A stretch of 46,702 nt of DNA from Pseudomonas sp. UFMG81 (GTDB lineage: Bacteria > Pseudomonadota > Gammaproteobacteria > Pseudomonadales > Pseudomonadaceae), in assembly GCF_015354575.1 (NCBI RefSeq), contig NZ_JACAFQ010000039.1, forward strand, positions 1-46,702, in the 5' to 3' direction. Made by a program: the position numbers and the translations under genes. This document shows, piece by piece, positions 24,612 through 32,863 of this stretch (position 1 is its first letter; every line of letters begins with the position of its first letter). A model generated the notes under the pieces. The model was not told the origin of the DNA. It made no database searches and saw only the letters and a program-made list of their open reading frames with translations.

Positions 24612-25373
24612 TCAGATCGCCAGCGCACCGCCGTCAACGGTCAGGCTATGCCCGGTAGTGAACGCCGCACCATCGCTGCACAGGTACAGCACCGCACTGG
24701 CGATTTCCTCGACCTTGCCGATGCGCCCGACCGGGTGCATCGCCGCAGCGAACTCAGCCTTGCGCGGGTCGGCTTCATAAGCGCGGCGGAACATGTCGGT
24801 GTCGATCACCGCCGGGCACACCGCGTTGACGCGTATGCCCTTCTTCGCATACTCGATGGCCGCCGACTTGGTCAGGCCGATCACCGCATGCTTGGAGGCC
24901 GCGTAGATGCTCATCTTCGGCGCCGCAGACAGCCCGGCCACCGATGCCGTGTTGACGATCGCCCCGCCGCCCTGGGCCAGCAACAGCGGCAGCTGGTACT
25001 TCATGCACAGCCACACGCCCTTGACGTTGACCCCCATGATCGCGTCGAACTCCGCCTCGCTGCCCTCTGCCAGGCGGCCCTTCTCGATCTCGATGCCCGC
25101 ATTGTTGAAGGCATAGTCCAAGCGGCCGTAGGCCTGGACAATCTTCTCGTGCAACTGGCGCACCTCGCTGTCACGGGTGACGTCGCAGGCCACGAACAGC
25201 GCCTCGCCGCCGGCTTCGCGAATCAGTGCCACCGTGGCCTCGCCCCCCAGCGCGTCACGGTCGGCCACCACCACCTTCAACCCTTCGGCGGCGAACGCCT
25301 GGGCCGTCGCCCGGCCAATGCCGGCCGCGCCACCGGTGACCAGGGCAACCTGGCCGGAGAAAGTCATGCTCAT
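24612..25373 (-). CDS. Short-chain dehydrogenase/reductase (classical SDR)
   Basis: A 253-residue SDR. The cofactor motif VTGGAAGIGRATAQAF, the NNAG motif (DYAFNNAGIEIEKG), the catalytic Ser (NTASVAGLSAAP) and YAASKHAVIGLTK, the YxxxK pair, are all present, and the C-terminus GHSLTVDGGALAI is typical. The Asp in VVADRDAL favours NAD(H). The substrate is unknown. The start is the ATG at 25373, because caggagcccgtg precedes it; an ATG five codons upstream would contain that ribosome site. Divergent from curA. Confidence 0.9.
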   Translation of the reverse strand: MSMTFSGQVALVTGGAAGIGRATAQAFAAEGLKVVVADRDALGGEATVALIREAGGEALFVACDVTRDSEVRQLHEKIVQAYGRLDYAFNNAGIEIEKGRLAEGSEAEFDAIMGVNVKGVWLCMKYQLPLLLAQGGGAIVNTASVAGLSAAPKMSIYAASKHAVIGLTKSAAIEYAKKGIRVNAVCPAVIDTDMFRRAYEADPRKAEFAAAMHPVGRIGKVEEIASAVLYLCSDGAAFTTGHSLTVDGGALAI

Positions 25374-25547
25374 CACGGGCTCCTGCATGGGAAAAGGGAA
25401 TCGAGGCTGAGTCTAGTCAGCGTGCCGCCGAGCTGGGCAGCATCATCAGGGGCACGGTTGGACTACTATCGTTCGCGGTGATCTTGCGTGACGCCATGCA
25501 TCATTGCAGTCGATCATTATTTTTCGCCCCGTTCAGGAGAACTCGCC

Positions 25548-26549
25548 ATGCCCCATACCAACCGCCGCTTCCTGCTCACCCAACGCCCGGTCGGCGCCGT
25601 ACGCCGCGATGATTTCACCTTCGAAACGGTGCCCGCCGTCGAGCCGGGCGAAGGCCAGGTGCTGGTGAAGAACCTCTACCTGTCCCTGGACCCAGCCATG
25701 CGCGGCTGGATGAACGAAGGCAAGTCGTATATTCCGCCCGTGGGCCTCGGCCAAGTGATGCGCGCCCTCGGTGTCGGCGAGGTGGTCGCCTCCAACCACC
25801 CCGACTACAAGCCCGGCGATCATGTGAGCGGCGCCCTGGGGGTGCAGGACTACTTCACGGGCGAACCCCAGGGCCTGCACAAGATCGACCCACGCCTGGC
25901 GCCACTGCCGCGCTACCTGTCCGCCCTGGGCATGACCGGCATGACTGCCTACTTCGCCCTGCTCGACGTTGGCCAGCCCAAGGCCGGCGAGACCGTGGTG
26001 ATCTCCGGCGCTGCCGGTGCGGTCGGCAGCATTGCCGGGCAGATCGCCAAGATCAAAGGCTGCCGCGTGGTCGGCATCGCCGGCGGTGCGCAGAAATGCC
26101 AGTACCTGAAGGACGAACTGGGCTTCGACGGGGTCATCGACTACAAAGCCGAAGACGTCCTGGCGGGCCTCAAGCGCGAATGCCCGAACGGGGTGGACGT
26201 GTATTTCGACAACGTCGGTGGCGACATCCTCGATGCGGTGCTGTCACGCCTGAACTTCAAGGCCCGGGTGGTGATCTGCGGCGCCATCAGCCAATACAAC
26301 AACAAGGAAGCGGTCAAAGGGCCGGCCAACTACCTGGCGCTGCTGGTCAACCGCGCACGCATGGAAGGCTTTGTGGTCATGGATTACATCAAGGAATATG
26401 GCAAGGCCGCACAGGAGATGGCCGGGTGGCTGGCCAGCGGCAAGGTGAAGAGCAAGGAGGATGTGGTCGAGGGGCTCGAGACCTTCCCCGAGACGCTGCT
26501 CAAGCTGTTCAGCGGGGAGAATTTCGGCAAGTTGGTGTTGAAGGTCTGA
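25548..26549 (+). CDS. curA: NADPH-dependent 2-alkenal/curcumin reductase
   Basis: A 333-residue zinc-independent medium-chain reductase of the leukotriene B4 dehydrogenase/CurA group. Visible: LYLSLDPAMRGWMNE, the cofactor motif SGAAGAVGSIAGQIAKIKGCRVVGIAGG, FDNVGGDILDAVL, ISQYN and the C-terminal GKLVLKV. It reduces activated double bonds of enals and enones with NADPH. The start is supported by caggagaactcgcc. Soluble and probably monocistronic; a REP pair follows. Confidence 0.9.
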   Translation: MPHTNRRFLLTQRPVGAVRRDDFTFETVPAVEPGEGQVLVKNLYLSLDPAMRGWMNEGKSYIPPVGLGQVMRALGVGEVVASNHPDYKPGDHVSGALGVQDYFTGEPQGLHKIDPRLAPLPRYLSALGMTGMTAYFALLDVGQPKAGETVVISGAAGAVGSIAGQIAKIKGCRVVGIAGGAQKCQYLKDELGFDGVIDYKAEDVLAGLKRECPNGVDVYFDNVGGDILDAVLSRLNFKARVVICGAISQYNNKEAVKGPANYLALLVNRARMEGFVVMDYIKEYGKAAQEMAGWLASGKVKSKEDVVEGLETFPETLLKLFSGENFGKLVLKV

Positions 26550-26620
26550 GCATGCGGAAGGCCCCCATCACCGACAGACTGGCTTCTGCGGGAGCAGCTG
26601 TCTTGTGTTGCCTGTACTGG

Positions 26621-26709
26621 CCTCATCGTCGGCAAGCCGACTCCCACAGGTACACCGCAAGCCTTGAGAATGGCGCGGTCAGTGTGGGAGCCGGCTTGCC
26701 GGCGATGGG
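26621..26709. repeat. REP pair (inverted)
   Basis: cctcatcgtcggcaagccga and, inverted, gtgggagccggcttgccggc lie between the convergent curA and pyrF genes. Confidence 0.88.
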
Positions 26710-26718
26710 GGCCTATGA

Positions 26719-27420
26719 TCAGCCGCGAATTTCGGCAACCACTGCCGCCAGCGCCTGCGCCGGGTCTGCGGCCTGGCTGATCGGGCGACCGATCACCAGG
26801 TAGTCGGAGCCAGCATCCAGCGCCTGCCGCGGGGTCAGGATACGGCGCTGATCGTCCTGGGCACTGCCCGCCGGGCGAATACCCGGGGTGACCAGTTGCA
26901 GCGAGGGGTGCGCCGCCTTCAATGCCGGAGCCTCCAGTGCCGAGCACACCAGCCCGTCCATCCCGGCCTTCTGCGCCAGCGCCGCCAGGCGCAGTACCTG
27001 CTCTTGCGGGTCGACATCCAGGCCGATGCCGGCCAGGTCCTCACGCTCCATGCTGGTCAGCACGGTCACGCCGATCAGCAATGGCTGCGGACCACTGCGC
27101 TTGGCCAGCTCTTCACGGCAGGCCGACATCATGCGCAGGCCACCGGAACAGTGCACATTGACCATCCACACCCCCATCTCGGCCGCGGCCTTGACCGCCA
27201 TCGCCGTGGTGTTGGGGATATCGTGGAACTTGAGGTCGAGGAACACTTCGAAGCCCTTGGCGCACAGGATTTCGACGATGCCGGAGGCGCTGCTGGTGAA
27301 CAGCTCCTTGCCGACCTTCACCCGGCACAGCGCCGGATCGAGCTGGTCGGCCAGCTTCAGGGCGGCATCACGGGTGGGGAAATCCAGGGCGACGATCAGG
27401 GGCGTCTGGCAGGCGGACAT
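26719..27420 (-). CDS. pyrF: Orotidine 5'-phosphate decarboxylase
   Basis: A 233-residue enzyme of the usual length that converts OMP to UMP in pyrimidine synthesis. Signatures: LIVALDFPTRDAAL, the catalytic VFLDLKFHDIPNT, and VTPGIRPAGSAQDDQRR near the phosphate site, ending YLVIGRPISQAADP. Cytoplasmic homodimer in known homologues. The start MSACQTPLI is chosen; the longer frame upstream is Arg/Pro-rich and unlike the family. Confidence 0.95.
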   Translation of the reverse strand: MSACQTPLIVALDFPTRDAALKLADQLDPALCRVKVGKELFTSSASGIVEILCAKGFEVFLDLKFHDIPNTTAMAVKAAAEMGVWMVNVHCSGGLRMMSACREELAKRSGPQPLLIGVTVLTSMEREDLAGIGLDVDPQEQVLRLAALAQKAGMDGLVCSALEAPALKAAHPSLQLVTPGIRPAGSAQDDQRRILTPRQALDAGSDYLVIGRPISQAADPAQALAAVVAEIRG

Positions 27421-27602
27421 GGGCAGGGTCTCTTGGCAAGTCTTGAACGGCGCGCATTGTAAACGAAGTGGCGGGGGCTTTGGGGGCCGTGGATCACGAG
27501 AATTGGCCTGGGGCCGCACCACTCCTATAATTGAACCATTGCGCACGCCCAGGGCTCGAATCTTGTGCAAGCGCTGTCGCCTTCGACTCCAGGAGAATAG
27601 CT

Positions 27603-27770
27603 ATGCCTTGGTATGCGTGGTTGATACTGGTCCTCGCCCTTGGGTCCATCATCGGCGGGCTGTTGCTGCTGCGCGATACGGCGAAGAAGTTGCCGTTGAC
27701 TGAAGAGCAGCTGAAGAAGGTGCATGAGCGAAATGCGGAAATGGATGCAAAAGATGCAGAAGATCGCTGA
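27603..27770 (+). CDS. DUF2897 family small membrane protein
   Basis: A 55-residue protein: one membrane helix (about 3-23, WYAWLILVLALGSIIGGLLLL) followed by a charged cytoplasmic tail rich in Lys/Glu (LTEEQLKKVHERNAEMDAKD). It fits the DUF2897 family of pseudomonads, function unknown. A strong caggagaatagct site precedes the ATG. Divergent from pyrF, convergent with the comEA-like gene. Confidence 0.82.
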   Translation: MPWYAWLILVLALGSIIGGLLLLRDTAKKLPLTEEQLKKVHERNAEMDAKDAEDR

Positions 27771-27782
27771 CTTCATAAAGGC

Positions 27783-27819
27783 GGGTCAATTACCTGGAGT
27801 GTGCCCGGGCAATTGACCC
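27783..27819. terminator. Inverted repeat between convergent genes, possible terminator
   Basis: gggtcaatt and aattgaccc, nine perfect pairs, enclose a further weak cctgg/cccggg pairing. It lies just past the DUF2897 stop and before the comEA-like stop. There is no long T-run, so terminator function is uncertain. Confidence 0.45.
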
Positions 27820-27825
27820 CTGCAC

Positions 27826-28161
27826 TTACTCAACCATCAACTTGTCACGGTTACGGTCGAGCAGCGCCTTGCCAATACCCTTTATCTCCAATAGCTCATC
27901 AACCGAGGTGAAGGGCCCCTGTTGCTCGCGATACGCGACAATGGCATCGGCCTTGGTCTTGCCGATCCCGTTGAGTGTCGTTTGCAGGGTCAATGCATCC
28001 GCTTTGTTGAGGTCAAGCCTGGGTTGAGATGCCTGCATCTCGACCTGCTCCGCACTGGCGGAAATCGGCACGCTCGCGGTGTTCGCGGGGGCAGCACTCA
28101 GCAAGAAACTGGCGCTGGCAAAGATTGGAAGTAACAGGTAGGACAACATCGATTTACGCAT
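27826..28161 (-). CDS. ComEA-like helix-hairpin-helix protein
   Basis: A 111-residue protein: signal peptide (LSYLLLPIFASASFLLSAAPA), a short linker, then a ComEA-type double helix-hairpin-helix domain with LDLNKADALTLQTTLNGIGKTKADAIVAYR and FTSVDELLEIKGIGKALLDR. It is exported to the periplasm and predicted to bind DNA. Short ComEA-like proteins of this form border the O-antigen locus in P. aeruginosa too, which makes this gene a useful landmark of the locus edge here. Confidence 0.88.
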   Translation of the reverse strand: MRKSMLSYLLLPIFASASFLLSAAPANTASVPISASAEQVEMQASQPRLDLNKADALTLQTTLNGIGKTKADAIVAYREQQGPFTSVDELLEIKGIGKALLDRNRDKLMVE

Positions 28162-28182
28162 GCAATAGCACTCCTTTAGCCA

Positions 28183-28215
28183 GGTTGAGGCAACGTTTCC
28201 CTCGCTGCCTCAACC
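28183..28215. repeat. Perfect 10-bp inverted repeat between rmlA and comEA-like
   Basis: ggttgaggca and tgcctcaacc, loop of 13 bases, lie between the rmlA stop and the comEA-like start (both minus strand). It could end the O-antigen transcript or shape the comEA leader; no T-run follows. Confidence 0.6.
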
Positions 28216-28303
28216 AAACTAGCCCTCGGCGAAGGCCATTGCAAACCGACAAACCCATGCAAGTTTTACTGAATCATACGAAACATTCGCATACATTCAC
28301 CCA

Positions 28304-29185
28304 TCAAGCACTGCGCTCTTCCAGCAGTCGCTTCAGGTATTGACCATAACCATTCTTGGTCAATGGCGCAGCCAACTGTTCCAGTTGTGCTGCATCAATC
28401 CATTGCTGACGGTATGCAACTTCTTCCGGGCAAGCGACTTTGAGGCCCTGGCGATGCTCCAGGGTCGCAATGTACTGGCTGGCCTCCAGAAGCGATTCGT
28501 GTGTCCCGGTATCCAGCCACGCGTAACCGCGCCCCATGATTTCGACCGACAACCTGCCCTGTTCCAGATAGAGGCGGTTCAGGTCGGTAATTTCCAGTTC
28601 ACCCCGCGCCGACGGCTTGATCGTCTTCGCCATCTCGACAACATCCTTGTCGTAGAAGTACAAGCCCGTGACCGCATAGTTCGACTTGGGCTTCGCAGGC
28701 TTCTCTTCAAGGCTGATCGCCTTGCCACGCTGATCGAATTCAACCACGCCATAACGCTCTGGGTCATTGACGTGATACGCGAAGACGCTAGCGCCCTCTT
28801 CACGCGTCATTGCGTTGCCAAGAAGCTCCTGGAAGTTGTGACCGTGGTAGATGTTGTCTCCCAGCACCAACGCTGCCAGGTCATTGCCCAGGAACTGCTC
28901 ACCGATCAGGAACGCTTGAGCCAGGCCATCCGGTGATGGTTGAACAGCGTAGGAAATGTTCATCCCCCAACGCGCACCGTCACCCAGCAACTGTTCGAAA
29001 CGGGGCGTATCCATTGGCGTGGAGATGATCAGGATATCGCGAATACCCGCAAGCATCAGCGTGGTCAGCGGGTAATAGATCATCGGCTTGTCATAGACAG
29101 GCAGTAGCTGCTTGGAGATCGCCAGAGTCGCTGGATGCAGACGAGTACCGGACCCACCCGCCAGAATTATTCCTTTACGCTTCAT
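28304..29185 (-). CDS. rmlA: Glucose-1-phosphate thymidylyltransferase
   Basis: A 293-residue enzyme that makes dTDP-glucose from glucose-1-phosphate and dTTP. Signatures: KGIILAGGSGTRLHPAT, ISKQLLPVYDKPMIYYPL, LVLGDNIYHG and GYAWLDTGTHESLLEA. It starts at MKRKG; the frame upstream is not family-like. It is the last gene of the long minus-strand O-antigen unit, after rmlB. RmlC and RmlD are absent from the window, which fits use of dTDP-4-keto-6-deoxyglucose by FdtA rather than for rhamnose here. Confidence 0.96.
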   Translation of the reverse strand: MKRKGIILAGGSGTRLHPATLAISKQLLPVYDKPMIYYPLTTLMLAGIRDILIISTPMDTPRFEQLLGDGARWGMNISYAVQPSPDGLAQAFLIGEQFLGNDLAALVLGDNIYHGHNFQELLGNAMTREEGASVFAYHVNDPERYGVVEFDQRGKAISLEEKPAKPKSNYAVTGLYFYDKDVVEMAKTIKPSARGELEITDLNRLYLEQGRLSVEIMGRGYAWLDTGTHESLLEASQYIATLEHRQGLKVACPEEVAYRQQWIDAAQLEQLAAPLTKNGYGQYLKRLLEERSA

Positions 29186-29336
29186 GTTTTGAACTTCTCT
29201 GTAATTCAAGCAGTGCCCACATGCTCTGTGCGAGGACATCAACGCTCGTCACGGCAGCGTGTGAACACTGTATGCCATTGGCCATATCAGCAGTTAATCG
29301 TAGACCGCACTAGAACTTGAGCGCGGCAGCAACGTG

Positions 29337-30407
29337 TCACGCACTACGGCCATCGTAGTTTTTCTCAACCCAGTCACGGTAGCTACCCGACTGCACGTTT
29401 TCCACCCATTGCTGGTTCTCGAGATACCATTGAACCGTTTTCCGGATACCGGTCTCGAAGGTTTCGGCAGGCTTCCATTGGAGCTCGCGCTCAAGCTTGC
29501 GCGCGTCAATGGCGTAGCGGCGGTCATGGCCAGGCCGGTCGGTGACAAAGCTGATTTGCTCCTGGTACGACTGGCCATCCTCGCGCGGCCGCAATTCATC
29601 GAGCAGCGCGCAGACGCGATTGACAATCTCCAGGTTCGGCTTCTCGTTCCACCCGCCCACGTTATAGACCTCGCCAACCCGCCCGGCTTCGAGCACGCGG
29701 CGGATGGCGCTGCAGTGATCCTTGACATACAGCCAGTCACGAATCTGCTGACCATCGCCGTAAACCGGCAATGCCTTGCCGGCCAGCGCGTTCACGATCA
29801 TCAGAGGAATGAGCTTCTCGGGGAAGTGGTAGGGGCCGTAGTTGTTCGAGCAATTGGTCGTCAACACCGGCAACCCGTAGGTATGGTGGTAGGAGCGAAC
29901 CAAGTGATCACTGGCGGCCTTGCTTGCCGAATAGGGGCTGTTCGGTTCGTAGCGATTGGTTTCGGTGAACGCAGGGTCCGTCGCCGCGAGGCTACCGTAA
30001 ACCTCATCCGTAGAGACATGCAGGAAGCGGAAATCCGTGCGCGCGTCCTCTGGCAGCTCGTTCCAATAGGCACGCACAGCTTCCAAGAGGTGGAACGTGC
30101 CCACCACGTTGGTCTGAATGAAATCGCCAGGGCTGTGGATGGAACGATCGACGTGCGACTCCGCGGCAAAGTTGATCACGGCACGGGGCTGGTATTTTTG
30201 CAGGAGATCTTGTACCAGCGCGCTGTCGCCGATATCGCCCTGCACGAATACATGAGCGGGGTTGCCTTCAAGGCACTTGAGGCTCTCGAGGTTGCCGGCG
30301 TAAGTCAGTTTGTCCAGATTGATGACTTTCTCATCAGCGCCGGAAAGCCACTCCATTACGAAGTTCGCCCCGATGAAACCTGCACCGCCAGTTACCAAAA
30401 TAGTCAT
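29337..30407 (-). CDS. rmlB: dTDP-glucose 4,6-dehydratase
   Basis: A 356-residue extended SDR that turns dTDP-glucose into dTDP-4-keto-6-deoxyglucose. The NAD motif ILVTGGAGFIGANFV, catalytic STDEVYGSL (Asp-Glu pair) and YSASKAASDHLVRSY (YxxxK) are intact, with TNCSNNYGPYHFPEKLIP further on. It is 151 bases upstream of rmlA on the same strand. Its product is the branch point for the FdtA/FdtB route encoded at the head of the same unit. Confidence 0.96.
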   Translation of the reverse strand: MTILVTGGAGFIGANFVMEWLSGADEKVINLDKLTYAGNLESLKCLEGNPAHVFVQGDIGDSALVQDLLQKYQPRAVINFAAESHVDRSIHSPGDFIQTNVVGTFHLLEAVRAYWNELPEDARTDFRFLHVSTDEVYGSLAATDPAFTETNRYEPNSPYSASKAASDHLVRSYHHTYGLPVLTTNCSNNYGPYHFPEKLIPLMIVNALAGKALPVYGDGQQIRDWLYVKDHCSAIRRVLEAGRVGEVYNVGGWNEKPNLEIVNRVCALLDELRPREDGQSYQEQISFVTDRPGHDRRYAIDARKLERELQWKPAETFETGIRKTVQWYLENQQWVENVQSGSYRDWVEKNYDGRSA

Positions 30408-30527
30408 TTTTCAATCTTTCTCTTGCTGGTTATCTCACGAGTCACACTGCGCACAGGGACCGTACCAAAGGGTAGCCAGTATTCCTGGCCGCATTGTGGG
30501 ACACACGCCCGGGATGGGCAAGGCGCG

Positions 30528-31430
30528 TTAAAAAATACCCAGGATAATGAAGGCAAGCAGGATCAGCCGTTCTATTCGGCTGCGGCGTAACTGATTGATA
30601 TGGGGAATCAGCCCTAATCGCACGCACCAACGCCCAGAGCTCGCAAGCTTGGAAATGCTACCCGCCGGGTCAACGAGCCTGGCAATCTTTTCCACTTCGC
30701 TTCTGTACCAGCCATCCCGGACCCGGCCCAGCCGCCTGGCCAATGCCCGGAGCCCGCGATTGGCGCCGACCTGGTTGGCGTCATGTTGCCGGTAGCGAAT
30801 CCACCACTGCTCATCGATGAACCAGGGCAACCCATTGGCCCGGTACCAGGCATAGATCAGCCAATCATGGGAGTCAATGGGGTGTACCGCATCCCGGTTC
30901 GTCGACAGGAATGCCTTCATCTGCAACGCGCACGGGACGGAAAAGAGGTAGGTACAACCCGCCCCGCCCGATTCAAAAATGTAATCGTGCGCCACTTGAG
31001 CTTGTGACTTGGTGACCCTCGACTCGGTGCCGTTAGGCCAAAACGCCATCATATTGCAGGAGTAAGCGACATACTGCCCGCTGCACAGTACCTGATGCCC
31101 GCGCGCGAGCTTCCCCGGCAGCCAGATATCATCCTGGTCCGCAAAGGCAACATAGTCATGATTGGAATAGTCGACATCGGCGATAAGCCGATAGAAATTC
31201 TGACCGGCCCCCCCTGATGCAGCGCCATAGGGAAGCAGTTTCACCCGTGGCTCTCGCTCCGCCAGTGCCTGCACCCAAAGTTGAGTACCGTCAACACAAC
31301 GATCAACACTCACGTAGATATCAACATCCACATGTTCCTGCTGGAGTATCGAGTCAACCTGCTCGCTTATATACTCCATGCCATTATAAGCTGCCAACAA
31401 CACTGCAACCCGCGGCCGGTTATTCAACAT
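30528..31430 (-). CDS. Glycosyltransferase family 2, rhamnosyltransferase-like
   Basis: A 300-residue GT-A enzyme. VAVLLAAYNGMEYISEQVDSI is the nucleotide-binding start, ADQDDIWLPGKL holds the DxD-type metal site, and DSHDWLIYAWYRANG and RYRQHDANQVGAN resemble WfgF/WbbL-like rhamnosyl- or deoxyhexosyl-transferases. The C-terminal end is hydrophobic (LILLAFIILGIF) and could anchor it to the inner membrane. It adds a sugar to the lipid-linked O-unit on the cytoplasmic side; the actual donor is not decidable. Confidence 0.88.
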   Translation of the reverse strand: MLNNRPRVAVLLAAYNGMEYISEQVDSILQQEHVDVDIYVSVDRCVDGTQLWVQALAEREPRVKLLPYGAASGGAGQNFYRLIADVDYSNHDYVAFADQDDIWLPGKLARGHQVLCSGQYVAYSCNMMAFWPNGTESRVTKSQAQVAHDYIFESGGAGCTYLFSVPCALQMKAFLSTNRDAVHPIDSHDWLIYAWYRANGLPWFIDEQWWIRYRQHDANQVGANRGLRALARRLGRVRDGWYRSEVEKIARLVDPAGSISKLASSGRWCVRLGLIPHINQLRRSRIERLILLAFIILGIF

Positions 31431-31462
31431 CCCTAGTCAACCCTGAAACACACGTGCATGGG

Positions 31463-32863
31463 TTATGCGCGCGCAGACCTAAAGAAAAGTTTAATGAACA
31501 GCAATTTTGCCATCACCGTGGGGCGTGGCAGTGTATGCACGGGTAAAACCGGAATTCTTCGCTGGCGCCATATACGCTCGAAGGCGGTGACATCGATATC
31601 TGTTTCACAAGGCCAAGGCGGCGCCACGCCGATTTCAGCCGTCAACGCTCCGGCCACTCGCTCTGCGACGCACTCGACAGCATGCACTGCCAACACCTGC
31701 CTGTAGATCTCATCCTCGTCAATCGTCTCCCTGGAACCTGACTGCACATAATGCGTCAACGCCTCCAGAAGTTGCTCGACACTGGAAGATTTAAGGAGGT
31801 CCGCCGGTGAATATCCATGCGTCCCCGTCAGCACGCCGAAGCAACTGACACCTCTTCCCATCACCTCCGCAAATGCCGTTCCCCCCACGAAAGGGAAGCT
31901 ATCGACATAGGCCGAAGCGCCGGAGATGAATGCCAGGTAGTCAGCATGCCCCAGGCGCCTGTGCAGCGTCAGTCTTCGGCCCAGTACAACCTGCGCCGAC
32001 CACCACCACCAGTCGACCAGCATCCGCGGTCCAACGATGTGCACGTTGCGCTTTATCCGTTTGCACAGTGCCTGGACAAAATCAGGAAATGACCAATCAA
32101 GCGCAGGGCGAAACTTGTAAGCGGTCCCGGCAGCAACGACTGGCCCGTCACGAACGCAAGACGTGTCACGGATGCTCGGGAGGTCCAGCGGTATACCCAC
32201 GAACAGCGAGCGGTCGGTAGTTTTACGTACGCCGCGCAGTTGCCAGCCAAAATGGCTGATCTCCAGGACCCTATCTGCCACACCCAAACCGAACGTGAAA
32301 ACATGATCGGCATGGTTGAACAATAGAACCCGAATACCCGCATGCTTCTTGGCCAGGCCCGCGGCCAGTGCTGCCTCGATATCATGAGGGTGGATGTACA
32401 AGACCAGCGTTTCGTAGCGCGAGAACTCTTCCATCAACGCCATGACACGTGCCGTGCCACAGGCATGCCGCGGCACTCTCCTGACCCCGTGCCTGGCCTT
32501 CCCTAGACGTTGTGCAGCCAAGTCGGAAGCCGACGTCAGCACGATGACAGCGGAGTCATCCAGGGCCACCGAACCGACCAGCCTCTCGACCAGCCTGGTG
32601 TGCCCGCCCGTGTCGTATGCCTTGGTCAGAACATGGCCGTATCGACACAACCGCGGCGCCCTTTGGGGTAACGACACAGGCTCGAATCGCTCAAGCAGCG
32701 CTTGTTCGAGGTCAATTAACTGATAAACCCCGAAGGCATTCTTCCACAGCAACTCTCCCAGGAACCTGGCGTGCTTGATCGCTTTGTCCAAGTCTGGCTC
32801 GGCGCTCACCCGCGCTACCAACGCGCCAATGAAATCCGCCAGCACTGTGGAGCGCACTGTCAC
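31463..32863 (-). CDS. Putative GT-B glycosyltransferase
   Basis: A ~466-residue protein. The family is not clearly recognisable, but TKAYDTGGHTRLVERLV near the N-terminus and a C-terminal half with a donor-site-like region (SFPFVGGTAFAEVMGRGVSCFGVLTGTHGYSPADLL) fit a GT-B glycosyltransferase. The start is set at a GTG whose GTGA overlaps the stop of the preceding gene, with cgaggg nine bases upstream. An in-frame ATG at 32902 would overlap that gene by 43 bases and lacks a ribosome site. The overlap implies coupled translation with the GT61 gene. Confidence 0.7.
   Translation of the reverse strand: MTVRSTVLADFIGALVARVSAEPDLDKAIKHARFLGELLWKNAFGVYQLIDLEQALLERFEPVSLPQRAPRLCRYGHVLTKAYDTGGHTRLVERLVGSVALDDSAVIVLTSASDLAAQRLGKARHGVRRVPRHACGTARVMALMEEFSRYETLVLYIHPHDIEAALAAGLAKKHAGIRVLLFNHADHVFTFGLGVADRVLEISHFGWQLRGVRKTTDRSLFVGIPLDLPSIRDTSCVRDGPVVAAGTAYKFRPALDWSFPDFVQALCKRIKRNVHIVGPRMLVDWWWWSAQVVLGRRLTLHRRLGHADYLAFISGASAYVDSFPFVGGTAFAEVMGRGVSCFGVLTGTHGYSPADLLKSSSVEQLLEALTHYVQSGSRETIDEDEIYRQVLAVHAVECVAERVAGALTAEIGVAPPWPCETDIDVTAFERIWRQRRIPVLPVHTLPRPTVMAKLLFIKLFFRSARA

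Noticed and set aside
28304..30407. Dedicated dTDP-rhamnose operon
   Set aside because: rmlA and rmlB are present but no rmlC or rmlD, while fdtA and an aminotransferase are in the same unit, so the dTDP-amino-sugar route explains them better.
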